From the NCBI GenBank assembly GCA_000027065.2, contig FN543093.2, forward strand, positions 3,724,074 to 3,788,073: 64,000 nucleotides of DNA. The letters run 5' to 3'. Shown here piece after piece: positions 7,160 to 16,073 of this stretch. Position 1 is the first letter of the stretch; the number at the start of each line of letters is the position of its first letter. This DNA comes from Cronobacter turicensis z3032 (GTDB lineage: Bacteria > Pseudomonadota > Gammaproteobacteria > Enterobacterales > Enterobacteriaceae). The position numbers were made by a program, and so were the translations under genes. Below the pieces are notes generated by a model that did not search any database, was not told the DNA's origin, and saw nothing but the letters and a program-made list of their open reading frames with translations.

Positions 7160-10100
7160 ATGAAGAAATCACGGTTTAGTCAGCAAGGAACCTTGCTGGT
7201 AGCGTTAACCTCTGCCCAGGGACTGCTGGCGCCTTATGCTTTTGCGGTGTCGAGCGACTACACAATTTCCGACCAGCAATCTGATGTTCAGCTCTCCGCC
7301 TCCTACGACCGGGTTCAGGTAACGAATACCGGGTCGGCGTTCAGTAATTCAGGCGCGGCGCTCAGCATCGGTCAGGGCGTCGCGGTCGGTTTACTCGATA
7401 ACGACGGCACAATATCTGCTGAAGGCAACAGCCTGAATACCAACACCTATTCTTACGGCCTGAAAAACGAGGGCACGATCGATACTATCGATAACTCGGG
7501 TAGCATTAAAATGACCGCCGCCAGCAATAATTATTACTCCGGCAGCGCCATTAACCTGACTGAAACAAGCCAGGTCGGCACACTGATTAACAGCGGTACG
7601 ATTGAAGGCCCTGACTCCTACTATAATTATGGCGGCAACTATAGTCAGGGCGGCATAACTAACAGCGGTACGCTCGGCACCCTGAAAAATGTCACATCAG
7701 GCGTCATTACGGGCAGAACCGGCGTGAATAACAGTGGCAAAATCGATCTGCTGGAAAACGCAGGCATTATTAACTCCACTACCACCACCAATACCAGCGG
7801 GTACAATTATAGCAGCGGCGCAGTTTCTAACGCGGGCACTATTAATACGCTGCATAACACCGGCACTATCGGTAACGTTAATACTAACAACAGTTATTAT
7901 AATTCAGGTATTTTCAATACCAACACAGGTGTTATTAAATCGTTAATCAACGACGGGCATATCACCAGTAGCTATATTGGCGTGTATAACATGGGCCATA
8001 TTGATACGCTGACTAATAACGCCGATATCACTGGCAACCTGGTAGGTCTTTATAGCGTAAACAATACCAATAACGAGACGTCCGCCAGCACCATTATTAA
8101 TAATGGCACTATCAGCGGCAGTTATGGCTTTTATACCACGAATTATAATACTCAAACTTCAGCGATTACGCTGATCAACAACGGCACGATTAACGGCAGC
8201 AGCCAGGGTATTTATATCGCAGGCAATAACGGCGCCAGCACGGTCATTACCAATAACGGGACGATTACCGGCAAAGGCAATGCTATTTATAGCCAGGGCA
8301 ATACCACCTCCGCGCTGACTATCACCAACAGCGGCGTTATTGAAGGCAATATCATAGCCAACGGCGGCGCAGCGCTGGAATTTATCGGCGGCACGGATAA
8401 GCAGGGCGTTCTCACGGGCACACGTATTGTTAGCGATGACGAGACAGTTTCCAGCACTGACAGCATCGGCGTGATTACCAGCAACGGCGACGTTATCTTC
8501 CGCTCCGGCTCAATGCTGCTGAATGACAACATTAATATTGCCAGTCTCTCGATGCAAAGCCTCTCAAGCGATGACAGCAATACCGGCACCGTCGGCACCG
8601 TCCTTAACGATGCCGCTCAGCTTCAGGTTAACGCCCCGATCGCTATTACCGGCAATTACCACCAGAACGCTGGCGCGGCGCTTATCCTCGGCGTGAGCGA
8701 CACGGCGTCAGCCGGCGGCGATATCGCGCAGGACACCGGTTATGGCCGCCTGAATGTCACGGGCTCCGCCACCGTAGATCAAGGCTCCACCGTATCGCTT
8801 GCCCGTTCCGGCAACACCTATAAGTTTGCGCCCGGCCAGCGCTATGTGGTGATTAACGCCAACACCAACGGCACGAACTATAACGCTGACAAACTGGCGT
8901 ATAAGGCAGTGGGTTATGACGGTCTGGTCACAGGCTCAACCTATGTTGACGAGGCGAACAGCGCGCTGGTCGTAACGCTGCAAAAAGCGCCGACGCCGCC
9001 TGTTGTCACGCCGCCGGTCGTTGAGAAACCGCCGGTTGATGGCACCCCGCCTGTCGTCGGAAAACCGCCAGTGGTAACGCCGCCGGTTGTCGGCAAGCCA
9101 CCGGTCGTGGTCACTCCGCCTGCTCCGCCAGCGGCCAAACCAGGCCCGACGACCCCGAACGCGACGTCGTCGCTGAGCGGTCTGGCCCATTACTCCGGCA
9201 TCGCGCCGCAGCTGCTTGAGCTTTACAACGCCTCGCTGGCGATTGAAGGCACGAAAGAAGCCAACCGCGTGGGCGAGCGTCTGTCCACCAGTCAGAATAT
9301 CAGCGTCAGCACGGCGAGCGGCGTGGCGACGTCCACCGCAATGGGTGTCGTCGGCAATCATCTGGACACTATCCGCACGCCGCAGACAGCGGGCCTGAGC
9401 GGCGTCTCCACCGGTGACGGCTACAGCGACTGGATCGTTTGGGCTCAACCGTACGGCGGTTATGCCCGTCAGGACAGCACCAGCGAAGTGAGTGGGTACA
9501 GCGCGAAATTCGGCGGCCTGCTGTTTGGCGCGGATCGTACCGTCGCCGAAGACTGGCGCGTGGGTGCGGCGCTGAACTACAGCAACACCTCCGTACACGG
9601 TAAAGATAACCTGAGCGGCAACAACTCGACGGCGAATAACTATGGCGTGATTGGGTATGCCGGCTACTCAGGCGACCCGTGGTTTATGAACCTCTCTGCC
9701 GCGCTGACTCGTCAGAACTACGACACGGTTCGTCGCGCCGACTTCACCGGCTTCTCCGGCACGGCAAACGGCAAGTTCAACGGTCAGTCCGTGACGCTGC
9801 AAAGCGAATTCGGCTACCCGTTCACGCTGCCGGCTGAGGTTGTCCTCACCCCGATGGCGGGCCTGACTTACGGTTATCAGCACGTGGATGGTTATAAAGA
9901 GAGCGGCGGCAACGGCATGGCGCTGGACGTAGGTTCGTCGCACACGCAGTCGGTCACCAGCGACCTTGGCGCGCGCATCGAGAAAGGCATCGACACCGGT
10001 TTTGGCCGCCTGACGCCGTTCGCGCAAGTCTCCTGGATCCACGAGTATGACCACCGTCGCACGAGCAACACCGCGACCTACGCCGCAGACACCATTGGCG

Positions 10101-10273
10101 AGACGCAGTTCACCACCAAAGGCGCGGCGCCGGTTAAGGATATGGCGGGTCTGTCGGTCGGCAGTACATTGTTTAACGCTAACGACCTGAGCATTGACGC
10201 CCGCTACGATCTCCAGGCAGGCGAGCGTTACCAGGCGCACACCTTCAGCCTGCGTCTGAACAAATCGTTCTGA
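7160..10273 (+). CDS. Classical (type Va) autotransporter with repetitive passenger
   Basis: This 1037-residue protein has a signal peptide (about 1-29, MKKSRFSQQG to YAFA). The passenger, about 30-640, is built from repeated short units of the form N-N/S-G-T/x-I-x-G (for example ITNSGTLGTL, INNGTINGSS, ITNNGTITGK), as in beta-helical adhesins. It is rich in Asn, Thr, Gly and Tyr and has no cysteine. A proline/valine linker with repeated PPVV units follows at about 645-695. The last 260 or so residues are the outer-membrane beta-barrel (WIVWAQPYGGYARQ onward, FGGLLFGADR, SLRLNKSF), ending in the required aromatic residue. No serine-protease motif was seen, so an adhesin or aggregation role is more likely than a secreted enzyme. 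No clear ribosome binding site precedes the ATG at 7160. A strong terminator follows. Confidence 0.9.
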   Translation: MKKSRFSQQGTLLVALTSAQGLLAPYAFAVSSDYTISDQQSDVQLSASYDRVQVTNTGSAFSNSGAALSIGQGVAVGLLDNDGTISAEGNSLNTNTYSYGLKNEGTIDTIDNSGSIKMTAASNNYYSGSAINLTETSQVGTLINSGTIEGPDSYYNYGGNYSQGGITNSGTLGTLKNVTSGVITGRTGVNNSGKIDLLENAGIINSTTTTNTSGYNYSSGAVSNAGTINTLHNTGTIGNVNTNNSYYNSGIFNTNTGVIKSLINDGHITSSYIGVYNMGHIDTLTNNADITGNLVGLYSVNNTNNETSASTIINNGTISGSYGFYTTNYNTQTSAITLINNGTINGSSQGIYIAGNNGASTVITNNGTITGKGNAIYSQGNTTSALTITNSGVIEGNIIANGGAALEFIGGTDKQGVLTGTRIVSDDETVSSTDSIGVITSNGDVIFRSGSMLLNDNINIASLSMQSLSSDDSNTGTVGTVLNDAAQLQVNAPIAITGNYHQNAGAALILGVSDTASAGGDIAQDTGYGRLNVTGSATVDQGSTVSLARSGNTYKFAPGQRYVVINANTNGTNYNADKLAYKAVGYDGLVTGSTYVDEANSALVVTLQKAPTPPVVTPPVVEKPPVDGTPPVVGKPPVVTPPVVGKPPVVVTPPAPPAAKPGPTTPNATSSLSGLAHYSGIAPQLLELYNASLAIEGTKEANRVGERLSTSQNISVSTASGVATSTAMGVVGNHLDTIRTPQTAGLSGVSTGDGYSDWIVWAQPYGGYARQDSTSEVSGYSAKFGGLLFGADRTVAEDWRVGAALNYSNTSVHGKDNLSGNNSTANNYGVIGYAGYSGDPWFMNLSAALTRQNYDTVRRADFTGFSGTANGKFNGQSVTLQSEFGYPFTLPAEVVLTPMAGLTYGYQHVDGYKESGGNGMALDVGSSHTQSVTSDLGARIEKGIDTGFGRLTPFAQVSWIHEYDHRRTSNTATYAADTIGETQFTTKGAAPVKDMAGLSVGSTLFNANDLSIDARYDLQAGERYQAHTFSLRLNKSF

Positions 10274-10293
10274 GTGCTAACGCTGTAAAACCC

Positions 10294-10322
10294 ACGGGGC
10301 CGGTAAGCGGCCCCGTTTTTTA
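10294..10322 (+). terminator. Rho-independent terminator of the autotransporter gene
   Basis: Stem ACGGGGCC (10294-10301) pairs with GGCCCCGT (10309-10316) around a 7-base loop and runs into a T tract. It begins 21 bases after the autotransporter stop codon. Confidence 0.9.
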
Positions 10323-10533
10323 TTTCAGGCTTCCCCCGCGCGTTTCTGTCGCCTTTGCCCTGCTCTCCCCTTTCTTGCCGAACGCGACGGGTCGGTTTAA
10401 TCATGAACCTGCGCGGGAGTGCGTCTACCCTTAATAAAAACGTTCACCGTTGCACGGGGCCAGCGCCGCGCTTCCGGCGTTGTTTTTACGCCGTTCAACG
10501 AAACCGTATATTGACTTAAGTGAAGGATCGCTG

Positions 10534-11157
10534 ATGCCTCTCTCCCGCCCGCTGTATCTCTCTGTCGGCACATGGCTGTTGGCGCTGCTGCTTATTCTCA
10601 CCGCGCTCACCACCGAACGCAGGCTGACCTGGCTCATGGAAGTGATGCCGGTGTTTATCGTGGTGCCGGTGCTGTGGGCGACCGCAAAACGCTATCCGCT
10701 GACGCCGCTGCTCTATGCGTTGATTTTCATCGGCTGCGTGTCGCTTATCGTCGGCGGCATGTATTCCTACGCGCGCGTGCCCGTGGGGTTCATGGTGCAG
10801 GAGTGGTTCGGGATGGCGCGCAACCCGTATGACAGGTTCGGCCATGTGTTGCAGGGGCTGGTGATATCGCTCTCGGCGCGGGAAGTGCTGGCGCGCGGCG
10901 GCTACCGGTTCGGCGCGAAAATGCTCGCGTTTCTGGTCTGTTGCGTGACGCTTGCTATCAGCGCCTTTTACGAGCTGATTGAGTGGTGGGTGGCGCTGGC
11001 GCTCGGCAAAGACGCCGATGATTTTCTCGGTACGCAGGGCGACGAATGGGATACCCAGGCGGATATGCTCTGCGCGCTCCTCGGCGCGTTTATCTCAGTC
11101 TTTGCGCTGGCGCGCGGCCATACCCGCCAGCTTAAACGGATAGCGCGCAGACCATAA
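10534..11157 (+). CDS. YjdF/DUF2238 family inner-membrane protein
   Basis: The 207-residue product has about six hydrophobic helices (for example LLALLLILTALT, VMPVFIVVPVLWA, LLYALIFIGCVSLIVGG, LAFLVCCVTLAISAFYELIEWW). The charged segments RNPYDRFGHVLQG and DADDFLGTQGDEWDTQADM are typical of the DUF2238/YjdF family, whose function is not known. The open frame extends further upstream, but the ATG at 10534 has a proper AAGGA site and gives the family's usual length of about 200 residues. The gene stands alone between the autotransporter terminator and a convergent regulator gene. The conserved D/H/E residues in the membrane would suit a hydrolase or metal-binding activity, but this is speculation. 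Confidence 0.75.
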   Translation: MPLSRPLYLSVGTWLLALLLILTALTTERRLTWLMEVMPVFIVVPVLWATAKRYPLTPLLYALIFIGCVSLIVGGMYSYARVPVGFMVQEWFGMARNPYDRFGHVLQGLVISLSAREVLARGGYRFGAKMLAFLVCCVTLAISAFYELIEWWVALALGKDADDFLGTQGDEWDTQADMLCALLGAFISVFALARGHTRQLKRIARRP

Positions 11158-11183
11158 AGCCGCCCGCAGGCGGCCTGATGCGT

Positions 11184-12137
11184 TTAGCGCTTGCGCATTT
11201 CCGGCAGGAAGAGATCGCCGCGCAGTACGCCGCTGCCCAGCACATCCTGCGTCTTCTCGTTCAGCCAGCCCACAATGCGCGCGGCCATCACATCCATCGA
11301 ATATTCGATAGCCGGAATGGTCGGCACGCCGGGCATTTGCAGCGTGCCCGCGAGGCTGAAGACCATAATGTCGTCCGGTACGGATTTATTGAAGGCCTGG
11401 AGCTGCGGGATCACCCGCTGCGCCTCCTGGTCATCCGCCACCAGCAGCGCGTTGAAATTGAGCGTGGTGGCGTTATTCAGCAGTTCCTGTAACGCCACGG
11501 AGGAAGAGGTCGCATCCATAAACACCAGGTTGCGGTTAAACGGCAGGAAGTTACGCTCCAGCGCCAGTTTATAGCCGAGCAACACCTGGTCGGCGAAGCC
11601 ATTGCCCTGCGGATAAATCAGGGCTATCTGGCGACGATTTTGCCGAATCAGATAGTTACAGGCGGTTTCCACGGCGAAGGCGTGATCGTAATGCAGACTG
11701 GGGGCGTTTTCGCTCTCCATGCAGTCCACAAGGATCACATTTTCCTGGGTGATATTTAACGGAAACCGCGCGCCGATAATCAGCACATCGTCGCACAGGC
11801 CGCTGGTGAGTTCGTCCAGCGCGTTCATGACTTCATGCTTGCTGTTGGCGAAGCGCAGCAGCAGGTGTTTCTGGTGCTGGCTGAGCTGTTTTTCCAGCGC
11901 GTACAGGTAGCCCGTCGTCTGGTTGATATTCTCCTGCGCGCAGATAACGCCGATGCAGCCGGTGCTCTGGCTCAACAGCGACTGCGCGATAACGTTTGGC
12001 CGGTAATTGAGCTCATCCACGGCTTTCAGCACGGCCTGACGGCTGGCTTCCTTGACGCCGCGTGATCCGCTCAACACCCGTGACACCGTGGCTTTCGACA
12101 CCCCGGCCAGACGCGATACATCGTTGATTGTTGACAT
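11184..12137 (-). CDS. LacI-family repressor of the adjacent PTS operon
   Basis: This 317-residue protein has the LacI-type helix-turn-helix at its start (INDVSRLAGVSKATVSRVLS) and hinge helix (YRPNVIAQSL), followed by a periplasmic-binding-protein-like effector domain. It diverges from the PTS genes, with 290 bases between the two start codons. That gap holds two near-identical GGAAA/TTTCC palindromes of the type bound by this family, so it most likely represses both itself and the PTS operon until its sugar is present. The effector domain is too general to name the sugar; beta-glucosides or chito-oligosaccharides are suggested by the type of PTS it controls. No gene symbol is assigned. Confidence 0.85.
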   Translation of the reverse strand: MSTINDVSRLAGVSKATVSRVLSGSRGVKEASRQAVLKAVDELNYRPNVIAQSLLSQSTGCIGVICAQENINQTTGYLYALEKQLSQHQKHLLLRFANSKHEVMNALDELTSGLCDDVLIIGARFPLNITQENVILVDCMESENAPSLHYDHAFAVETACNYLIRQNRRQIALIYPQGNGFADQVLLGYKLALERNFLPFNRNLVFMDATSSSVALQELLNNATTLNFNALLVADDQEAQRVIPQLQAFNKSVPDDIMVFSLAGTLQMPGVPTIPAIEYSMDVMAARIVGWLNEKTQDVLGSGVLRGDLFLPEMRKR

Positions 12138-12234
12138 CTTTTTCCCCTGGCAGAAACCTGGCTTTCTGCGTCAAACTTTCATCAAAAATTGTTCAGATGA
12201 TAACCGGTTGAAGTATATCCGTTTCCCGAAATCA

Positions 12235-12251
12235 TGGAAACCGATTTTCCG
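12235..12251. promoter_or_regulatory. Candidate LacI-type operator O1
   Basis: The sequence TGGAAACCGATTTTCCG is an imperfect palindrome centred on a CG step, the usual LacI/GalR-family layout. It lies 98 bases upstream of the repressor start and matches the reverse complement of the second site in most positions. Confidence 0.6.
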
Positions 12252-12286
12252 TTTCGTGTCCGTACTACGCATTTCGCCCGAAAAGC

Positions 12287-12302
12287 TGTGATGCAAATCC
12301 AA
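12287..12302 (+). promoter_or_regulatory. Weak candidate CRP site
   Basis: TGTGA, a 6-base spacer and TCCAA give a good left half and a poor right half of the CRP consensus. The place, between the two operators of a sugar PTS, is sensible. The match alone is not decisive. Confidence 0.3.
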
Positions 12303-12360
12303 TTAATTCGCGCGACAGGGCGGAGATCATGACGGGTTTCACACTTCTCTTTTTTATAAA

Positions 12361-12376
12361 TGGAAATCGGTTTCCA
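12361..12376. promoter_or_regulatory. Candidate LacI-type operator O2 at the PTS promoter
   Basis: TGGAAATCGGTTTCCA has perfect 6-base half-sites (TGGAAA/TTTCCA). It directly follows a TATAAA hexamer (12355-12360) that may be the -10 element, so a bound repressor would block the promoter of the PTS operon, whose first start codon is at 12428. Confidence 0.65.
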
Positions 12377-12427
12377 TATCCTATCCAATCATCTCCGCAA
12401 TAAGTTTTTACATTTAAGGATGAGACC

Positions 12428-12742
12428 ATGTACAAGATTATGCTGTGTTGCTCTGCGGGGATGTCCACCAGTCTGCTGGTGAGAAAGATGGTTGACGCGG
12501 CAGGAGAACGGGACCTTCCCGTACAGATTGAAGCCTGGGGCGTTGCCGAATTTGATACGCAGTTTCCAAAGTATCAGGTGGTGCTGCTCGGGCCGCAGGT
12601 GAAGTATATGTTACCGACGCTGTCGCAAAAGGCTGCCGCTCACGGCATTCCTGTTCAGGCCATCGACATGATGGATTACGGAATGCAGCGTGGCGACAAA
12701 GTGCTGGATTACGCGCTCTCGCTTATTGAAGCCGCGCATTAG
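12428..12742 (+). CDS. PTS EIIB, Lac (lactose/cellobiose/chitobiose) family
   Basis: The 104-residue protein is the phosphocarrier that takes phosphate from EIIA and passes it to the sugar during transport. The start IMLCCSAGMSTSLLV holds the family's phosphorylated cysteine, C8. The later VVLLGPQVKYMLP and IDMMDYGMQRGDKVL also match ChbB-like proteins over their whole length. AAGGATGAG before the ATG is a good ribosome binding site. It is the first gene of the operon, 16 bases ahead of EIIC. Substrate choice lies in EIIC and the missing glycosidase, so the sugar cannot be named. Confidence 0.92.
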   Translation: MYKIMLCCSAGMSTSLLVRKMVDAAGERDLPVQIEAWGVAEFDTQFPKYQVVLLGPQVKYMLPTLSQKAAAHGIPVQAIDMMDYGMQRGDKVLDYALSLIEAAH

Positions 12743-12758
12743 AAACAGGATCTCGCCC

Positions 12759-14084
12759 ATGAGTTCTTTATATCAGTCGATGGTTGCCGTCATTGAACAG
12801 ACGATTACGCCGCTCGCCGGGAAACTCGGCCAGCAGAAATATGTTATCGCCATTCGCGACGGCTTCACCGCGGCGCTGCCGTTTATGATTATCGGCTCGT
12901 TTATGCTGGTGTTTATCTTCCCGCCGTTCTCTGCCGATACCACGGTCGGCTTTGCCCGCGCCTGGCTCGATTTCTCGCAGACGTATCGGGAACAGCTAAT
13001 GCTGCCGTTTAATCTCAGCATGGGCGTAATGACCTTTTTTATCTCCGTCGGCGTCGGCGCGAGCCTGGGGCGTCAGTTCCAGCTCGATCCGGTGATGGCG
13101 GGCCTGCTGGCCTTTATGGCGTTTCTGCTGGTGGCGGCGCCTTATGCCGATGGCAAAATCTCCACGCAGTATCTCTCCGGCCAGGGCATTTTCACCGCGC
13201 TGATTACGGCGATTTATTCCACCCGCGTCTATGCGTGGCTCAAGGAGCATAAGGTCACCATTCGTCTGCCGAAAGAGGTGCCGACCGGCGTGGCGCGCTC
13301 GTTTGAGATCCTTATCCCGGTGATGGCGGTGATGGGAACGCTGCATCCGCTGAACCTGTTTATTGAAGCGCAAACCGGCATGATCATGCCGCAGGCGATC
13401 ATGCATCTGCTGGAGCCGCTGGTCTCCGCGTCCGACTCCCTGCCCGCGGTGCTGCTCTCTGTGCTGCTGTGCCAGATCTTCTGGTTTGCGGGCATTCACG
13501 GCTCGCTTATCGTCACCGGCATCATGAACCCATTCTGGATGGCGAATCTGTCGGCCAACCAGGCGGCGCTGGCCGCAGGCGCCGCGCTGCCGCACACTTA
13601 TCTGCAGGGGTTCTGGGATCACTACCTGCTGATCGGCGGCGTCGGCTGTACCCTGCCGCTGGCGTTTTTACTGCTGAAAAGCCGTGCGACGCACCTGCGC
13701 ACCATCGGCAAAATGGGCATCGTGCCGAGCTTTTTTAATATCAACGAACCGATCCTCTTCGGCGCGCCCATTATTATGAACCCGATCCTGTTTATTCCGT
13801 TCGTCTGCGTGCCGCTGGTGAACGCCGTTCTCGCCTGGACCGCCACCCGGCTGGGGCTGATCGAGCAGGTCGTGTCGCTCACGCCCTGGACGACCCCGGC
13901 CCCCATCGGCGCGTCCTGGGCCGCCAACTGGGCGCTGGCGCCGGTGGTGATGTGCCTTATCTGTATGGTGATGTCGGCGCTGATTTACCTGCCGTTCCTG
14001 CGCGCTTATGAACGCTCGCTGATGAAAACCGAAGAACTGAAAGCGCGTAACGCCGCCCCTCAGGCGCAAACCGTGACCGGATAA
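12759..14084 (+). CDS. PTS EIIC permease, Lac (cellobiose/chitobiose) family
   Basis: This 441-residue membrane protein forms the sugar channel. The start ATG at 12759 has AGGA upstream; a longer frame begins inside the EIIB gene. Around ten hydrophobic segments are visible. Family signatures include GFTAALPFMIIGSFMLVFIFPP near residue 35 and VPSFFNINEPILFGAPIIMNP near 325, where the NEPI(L)FG motif lines the substrate site. FWFAGIHGSLIVTGIMNPFW also matches ChbC/CelB proteins. Its partners EIIB and EIIA are encoded on either side, with a 143-base gap to EIIA. Confidence 0.92.
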   Translation: MSSLYQSMVAVIEQTITPLAGKLGQQKYVIAIRDGFTAALPFMIIGSFMLVFIFPPFSADTTVGFARAWLDFSQTYREQLMLPFNLSMGVMTFFISVGVGASLGRQFQLDPVMAGLLAFMAFLLVAAPYADGKISTQYLSGQGIFTALITAIYSTRVYAWLKEHKVTIRLPKEVPTGVARSFEILIPVMAVMGTLHPLNLFIEAQTGMIMPQAIMHLLEPLVSASDSLPAVLLSVLLCQIFWFAGIHGSLIVTGIMNPFWMANLSANQAALAAGAALPHTYLQGFWDHYLLIGGVGCTLPLAFLLLKSRATHLRTIGKMGIVPSFFNINEPILFGAPIIMNPILFIPFVCVPLVNAVLAWTATRLGLIEQVVSLTPWTTPAPIGASWAANWALAPVVMCLICMVMSALIYLPFLRAYERSLMKTEELKARNAAPQAQTVTG

Positions 14085-14227
14085 TCACGGCCGCGCCAGG
14101 GAAGGCGCACAGGAAATAACGGTGCCGGAATCCGGAAAAGAATAAGCACTCAACGCGTGGCGGTATTTCGCCCTGCGGGGACGGTGACGTCCTGTCATTC
14201 CCTTTCATTAATGAAGAGTAATACAAC

Positions 14228-14533
14228 ATGATTGCACTGGAAGAAGCGGTAATGGAAATCATCGTCAATGCGGGACAGTCGCGCAGCCTCTGCTTTGAGG
14301 CGCTGCACGCCGCGCGGGCGGGTAATTTCAGCGAGGCGCAACATCTGCTGCGCGAAGCCGACGGCTACGCCCGGCAGGCGCACAAGATGCAGACGAAGCT
14401 TATTGAGCAGGACGCGGGCGAAGGCCGCCAGCCGATGACCTTAATTATGGTGCACGCGCAGGATCATTTAATGAATTCCCTGCTGGCGCGCGAATTTTCT
14501 GAAGAGCTGATGCATTTATATCAGCGTCAGTAA
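14228..14533 (+). CDS. PTS EIIA, Lac (cellobiose/chitobiose) family
   Basis: The 101-residue helical protein receives phosphate from HPr. The signature VHAQDHLMNSLLAREFSEEL near the end contains H76, the expected phosphorylated histidine, and H80. The helical hairpin LCFEALHAARAGNFSEAQHL is typical of the family. The length is normal. It follows EIIC by 143 bases; the gap shows no clear promoter or terminator, so cotranscription is likely. The porin gene follows after 160 bases that include a small hairpin (GCAGAA/TTCTGC, 14553-14568) which might lower read-through. Confidence 0.9.
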   Translation: MIALEEAVMEIIVNAGQSRSLCFEALHAARAGNFSEAQHLLREADGYARQAHKMQTKLIEQDAGEGRQPMTLIMVHAQDHLMNSLLAREFSEELMHLYQRQ

Positions 14534-14693
14534 ATAAAACATTTTATTCGCGGCAGAAGCCATTCTGCGGGCGATAAATAAACCGCTGTACCCGAAACGA
14601 CGTAAATACGCTTTCCCGATGATAGCGCATTAATTCTGACTCGCCAGAAGGGAAAGCTGTTGTCTTAATAATAGTGACGATAAAGAGATAATT

Positions 14694-16073
14694 ATGACTA
14701 CGTTAAAAAAACTTCCATTAGCCATGGCGGTTATCGCCGCGCTTTGCCCGGTATCTGTGCTCGCTCAGGAATACACTCAGGAACAGATTGACGCCATGGT
14801 GGCGAAGGCCGTGGATAAGGCGCTGGCCGAGCGCCAGGCAAAAATCGACGCCGCCATGAACAAGAAAGCCGATGTGGTCACCGAGCCGCAAAGCCCCGCC
14901 CAGACGCCGGATCTGGCTATCCCGTTCGGCGTGAAGTTCACCGGTTACGCCCGCTATGGCGCGCATTACCAGAGCGGCGACCAGAAATATGTGGCGGTCG
15001 ACGGCTCCTATAACGGCGCCTCCGCGATTGGTCGTCTCGGCAACGAAGGCAACGGCGGCGAATTCCAGCTCTCGAAAGCCTTTAAAGGCGGCAACGGCGC
15101 CATCTGGGATGTCAACGTGATGTTTGACCACTGGGGCGACGAGGTGAACCTGAAAAAAGCCTACGCGGGCGTCACTAACCTGCTGGAATCCAACCCGAAC
15201 GCCTATTTCTGGGCTGGTCGCGATTTCCACCAGCGTCCGCAACAGGGCATTAACGACTACTTCTGGATGAACCACGACGGCCAGGGCGCCGGGGTGAAAA
15301 ACTTCGATCTGGGCGGCGTGCAGTTTGATGTCGCGGTCGTGGCCGCCGTGGAATCCTGTAGCCCGGAAGTGATGGAAGACGAGGCGAACCCGTCGCGCAT
15401 CTCCTGTACCGGCGGCTCCGGCACGGGCGACAAAGGCAACTACGCGGCGACGTCTAAAATTCACGGTATGAAAGTCGGCCCGCTCGATCTGGAGCTGTAC
15501 GCCAACTACGGCTTCGACTCAAAAGCCGTGGATCGCGACGATCGCCTGAAAGCCTGGCAGGGCGGCGTGGTGCTGAGCCACACTAATGACAGCGGCGTGA
15601 ATAAGCTTATCGCCCGCTACTCCGACAATTCAGATAACAGCGTTTATAACAAAACTGACGATCTGACCACGGTGTATGCGAGCTTTGAAGGGCTGCATAA
15701 ATTCACGCAACAGGCGCAGGTGGAGTATCTGCTGGCGTTCCACGATTACGATAACGACCGCGATGACCGCGATAACCGCCGCAATTACAACGCCATCGTG
15801 CGCCCGATGTATTTCTGGAACGACGTTCACTCCACCTGGCTGGAAGCGGGCTGGCAGCGCGTCGATTATCAGGAAGGCGGCGATAACGACGGCTGGAAAG
15901 TGACGCTCTCGCAGAATATGTCTATCGCCATGGGCCCGGAATTCCGCCCGATGCTGCGCTTCTACGTCACTGGCGGCGAGGTGGATAACAAACGCACCGC
16001 GCGCGTCAACAATACCGACGACACCACGCTTGATTCCCTGAACATCGGCGCGATGTGGGAAGCCTGGTGGTAA
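14694..16073 (+). CDS. LamB/ScrY-type carbohydrate porin
   Basis: The 459-residue outer-membrane protein has a signal peptide (about 1-24, ending SVLA) and then an N-terminal charged helical segment (EYTQEQIDAMVAKAVDKALA, up to about residue 65), like the coiled-coil extension of ScrY and BglH. The rest is a maltoporin-type barrel: GYARYGAHYQ, VNVMFDHWGDEVNLKKAYAG, AYFWAGRDFHQRPQQGINDY and a C-terminal aromatic end (MWEAWW). It should let sugars or beta-glucosides larger than the general porin limit reach the PTS encoded upstream. Regulation is probably shared with the PTS through the LacI-type repressor. Confidence 0.88.
   Translation: MTTLKKLPLAMAVIAALCPVSVLAQEYTQEQIDAMVAKAVDKALAERQAKIDAAMNKKADVVTEPQSPAQTPDLAIPFGVKFTGYARYGAHYQSGDQKYVAVDGSYNGASAIGRLGNEGNGGEFQLSKAFKGGNGAIWDVNVMFDHWGDEVNLKKAYAGVTNLLESNPNAYFWAGRDFHQRPQQGINDYFWMNHDGQGAGVKNFDLGGVQFDVAVVAAVESCSPEVMEDEANPSRISCTGGSGTGDKGNYAATSKIHGMKVGPLDLELYANYGFDSKAVDRDDRLKAWQGGVVLSHTNDSGVNKLIARYSDNSDNSVYNKTDDLTTVYASFEGLHKFTQQAQVEYLLAFHDYDNDRDDRDNRRNYNAIVRPMYFWNDVHSTWLEAGWQRVDYQEGGDNDGWKVTLSQNMSIAMGPEFRPMLRFYVTGGEVDNKRTARVNNTDDTTLDSLNIGAMWEAWW

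Noticed and set aside
8936..9598. Open frame of 220 codons on the minus strand opposite the autotransporter linker
   Set aside because: It contains Arg-rich repeats that merely mirror the PPVV-coding repeat on the other strand.
12182..12468. Short minus-strand frames in the repressor-PTS gap
   Set aside because: They cover the two operators and the start of the EIIB gene, have no ribosome site and no protein-like composition.
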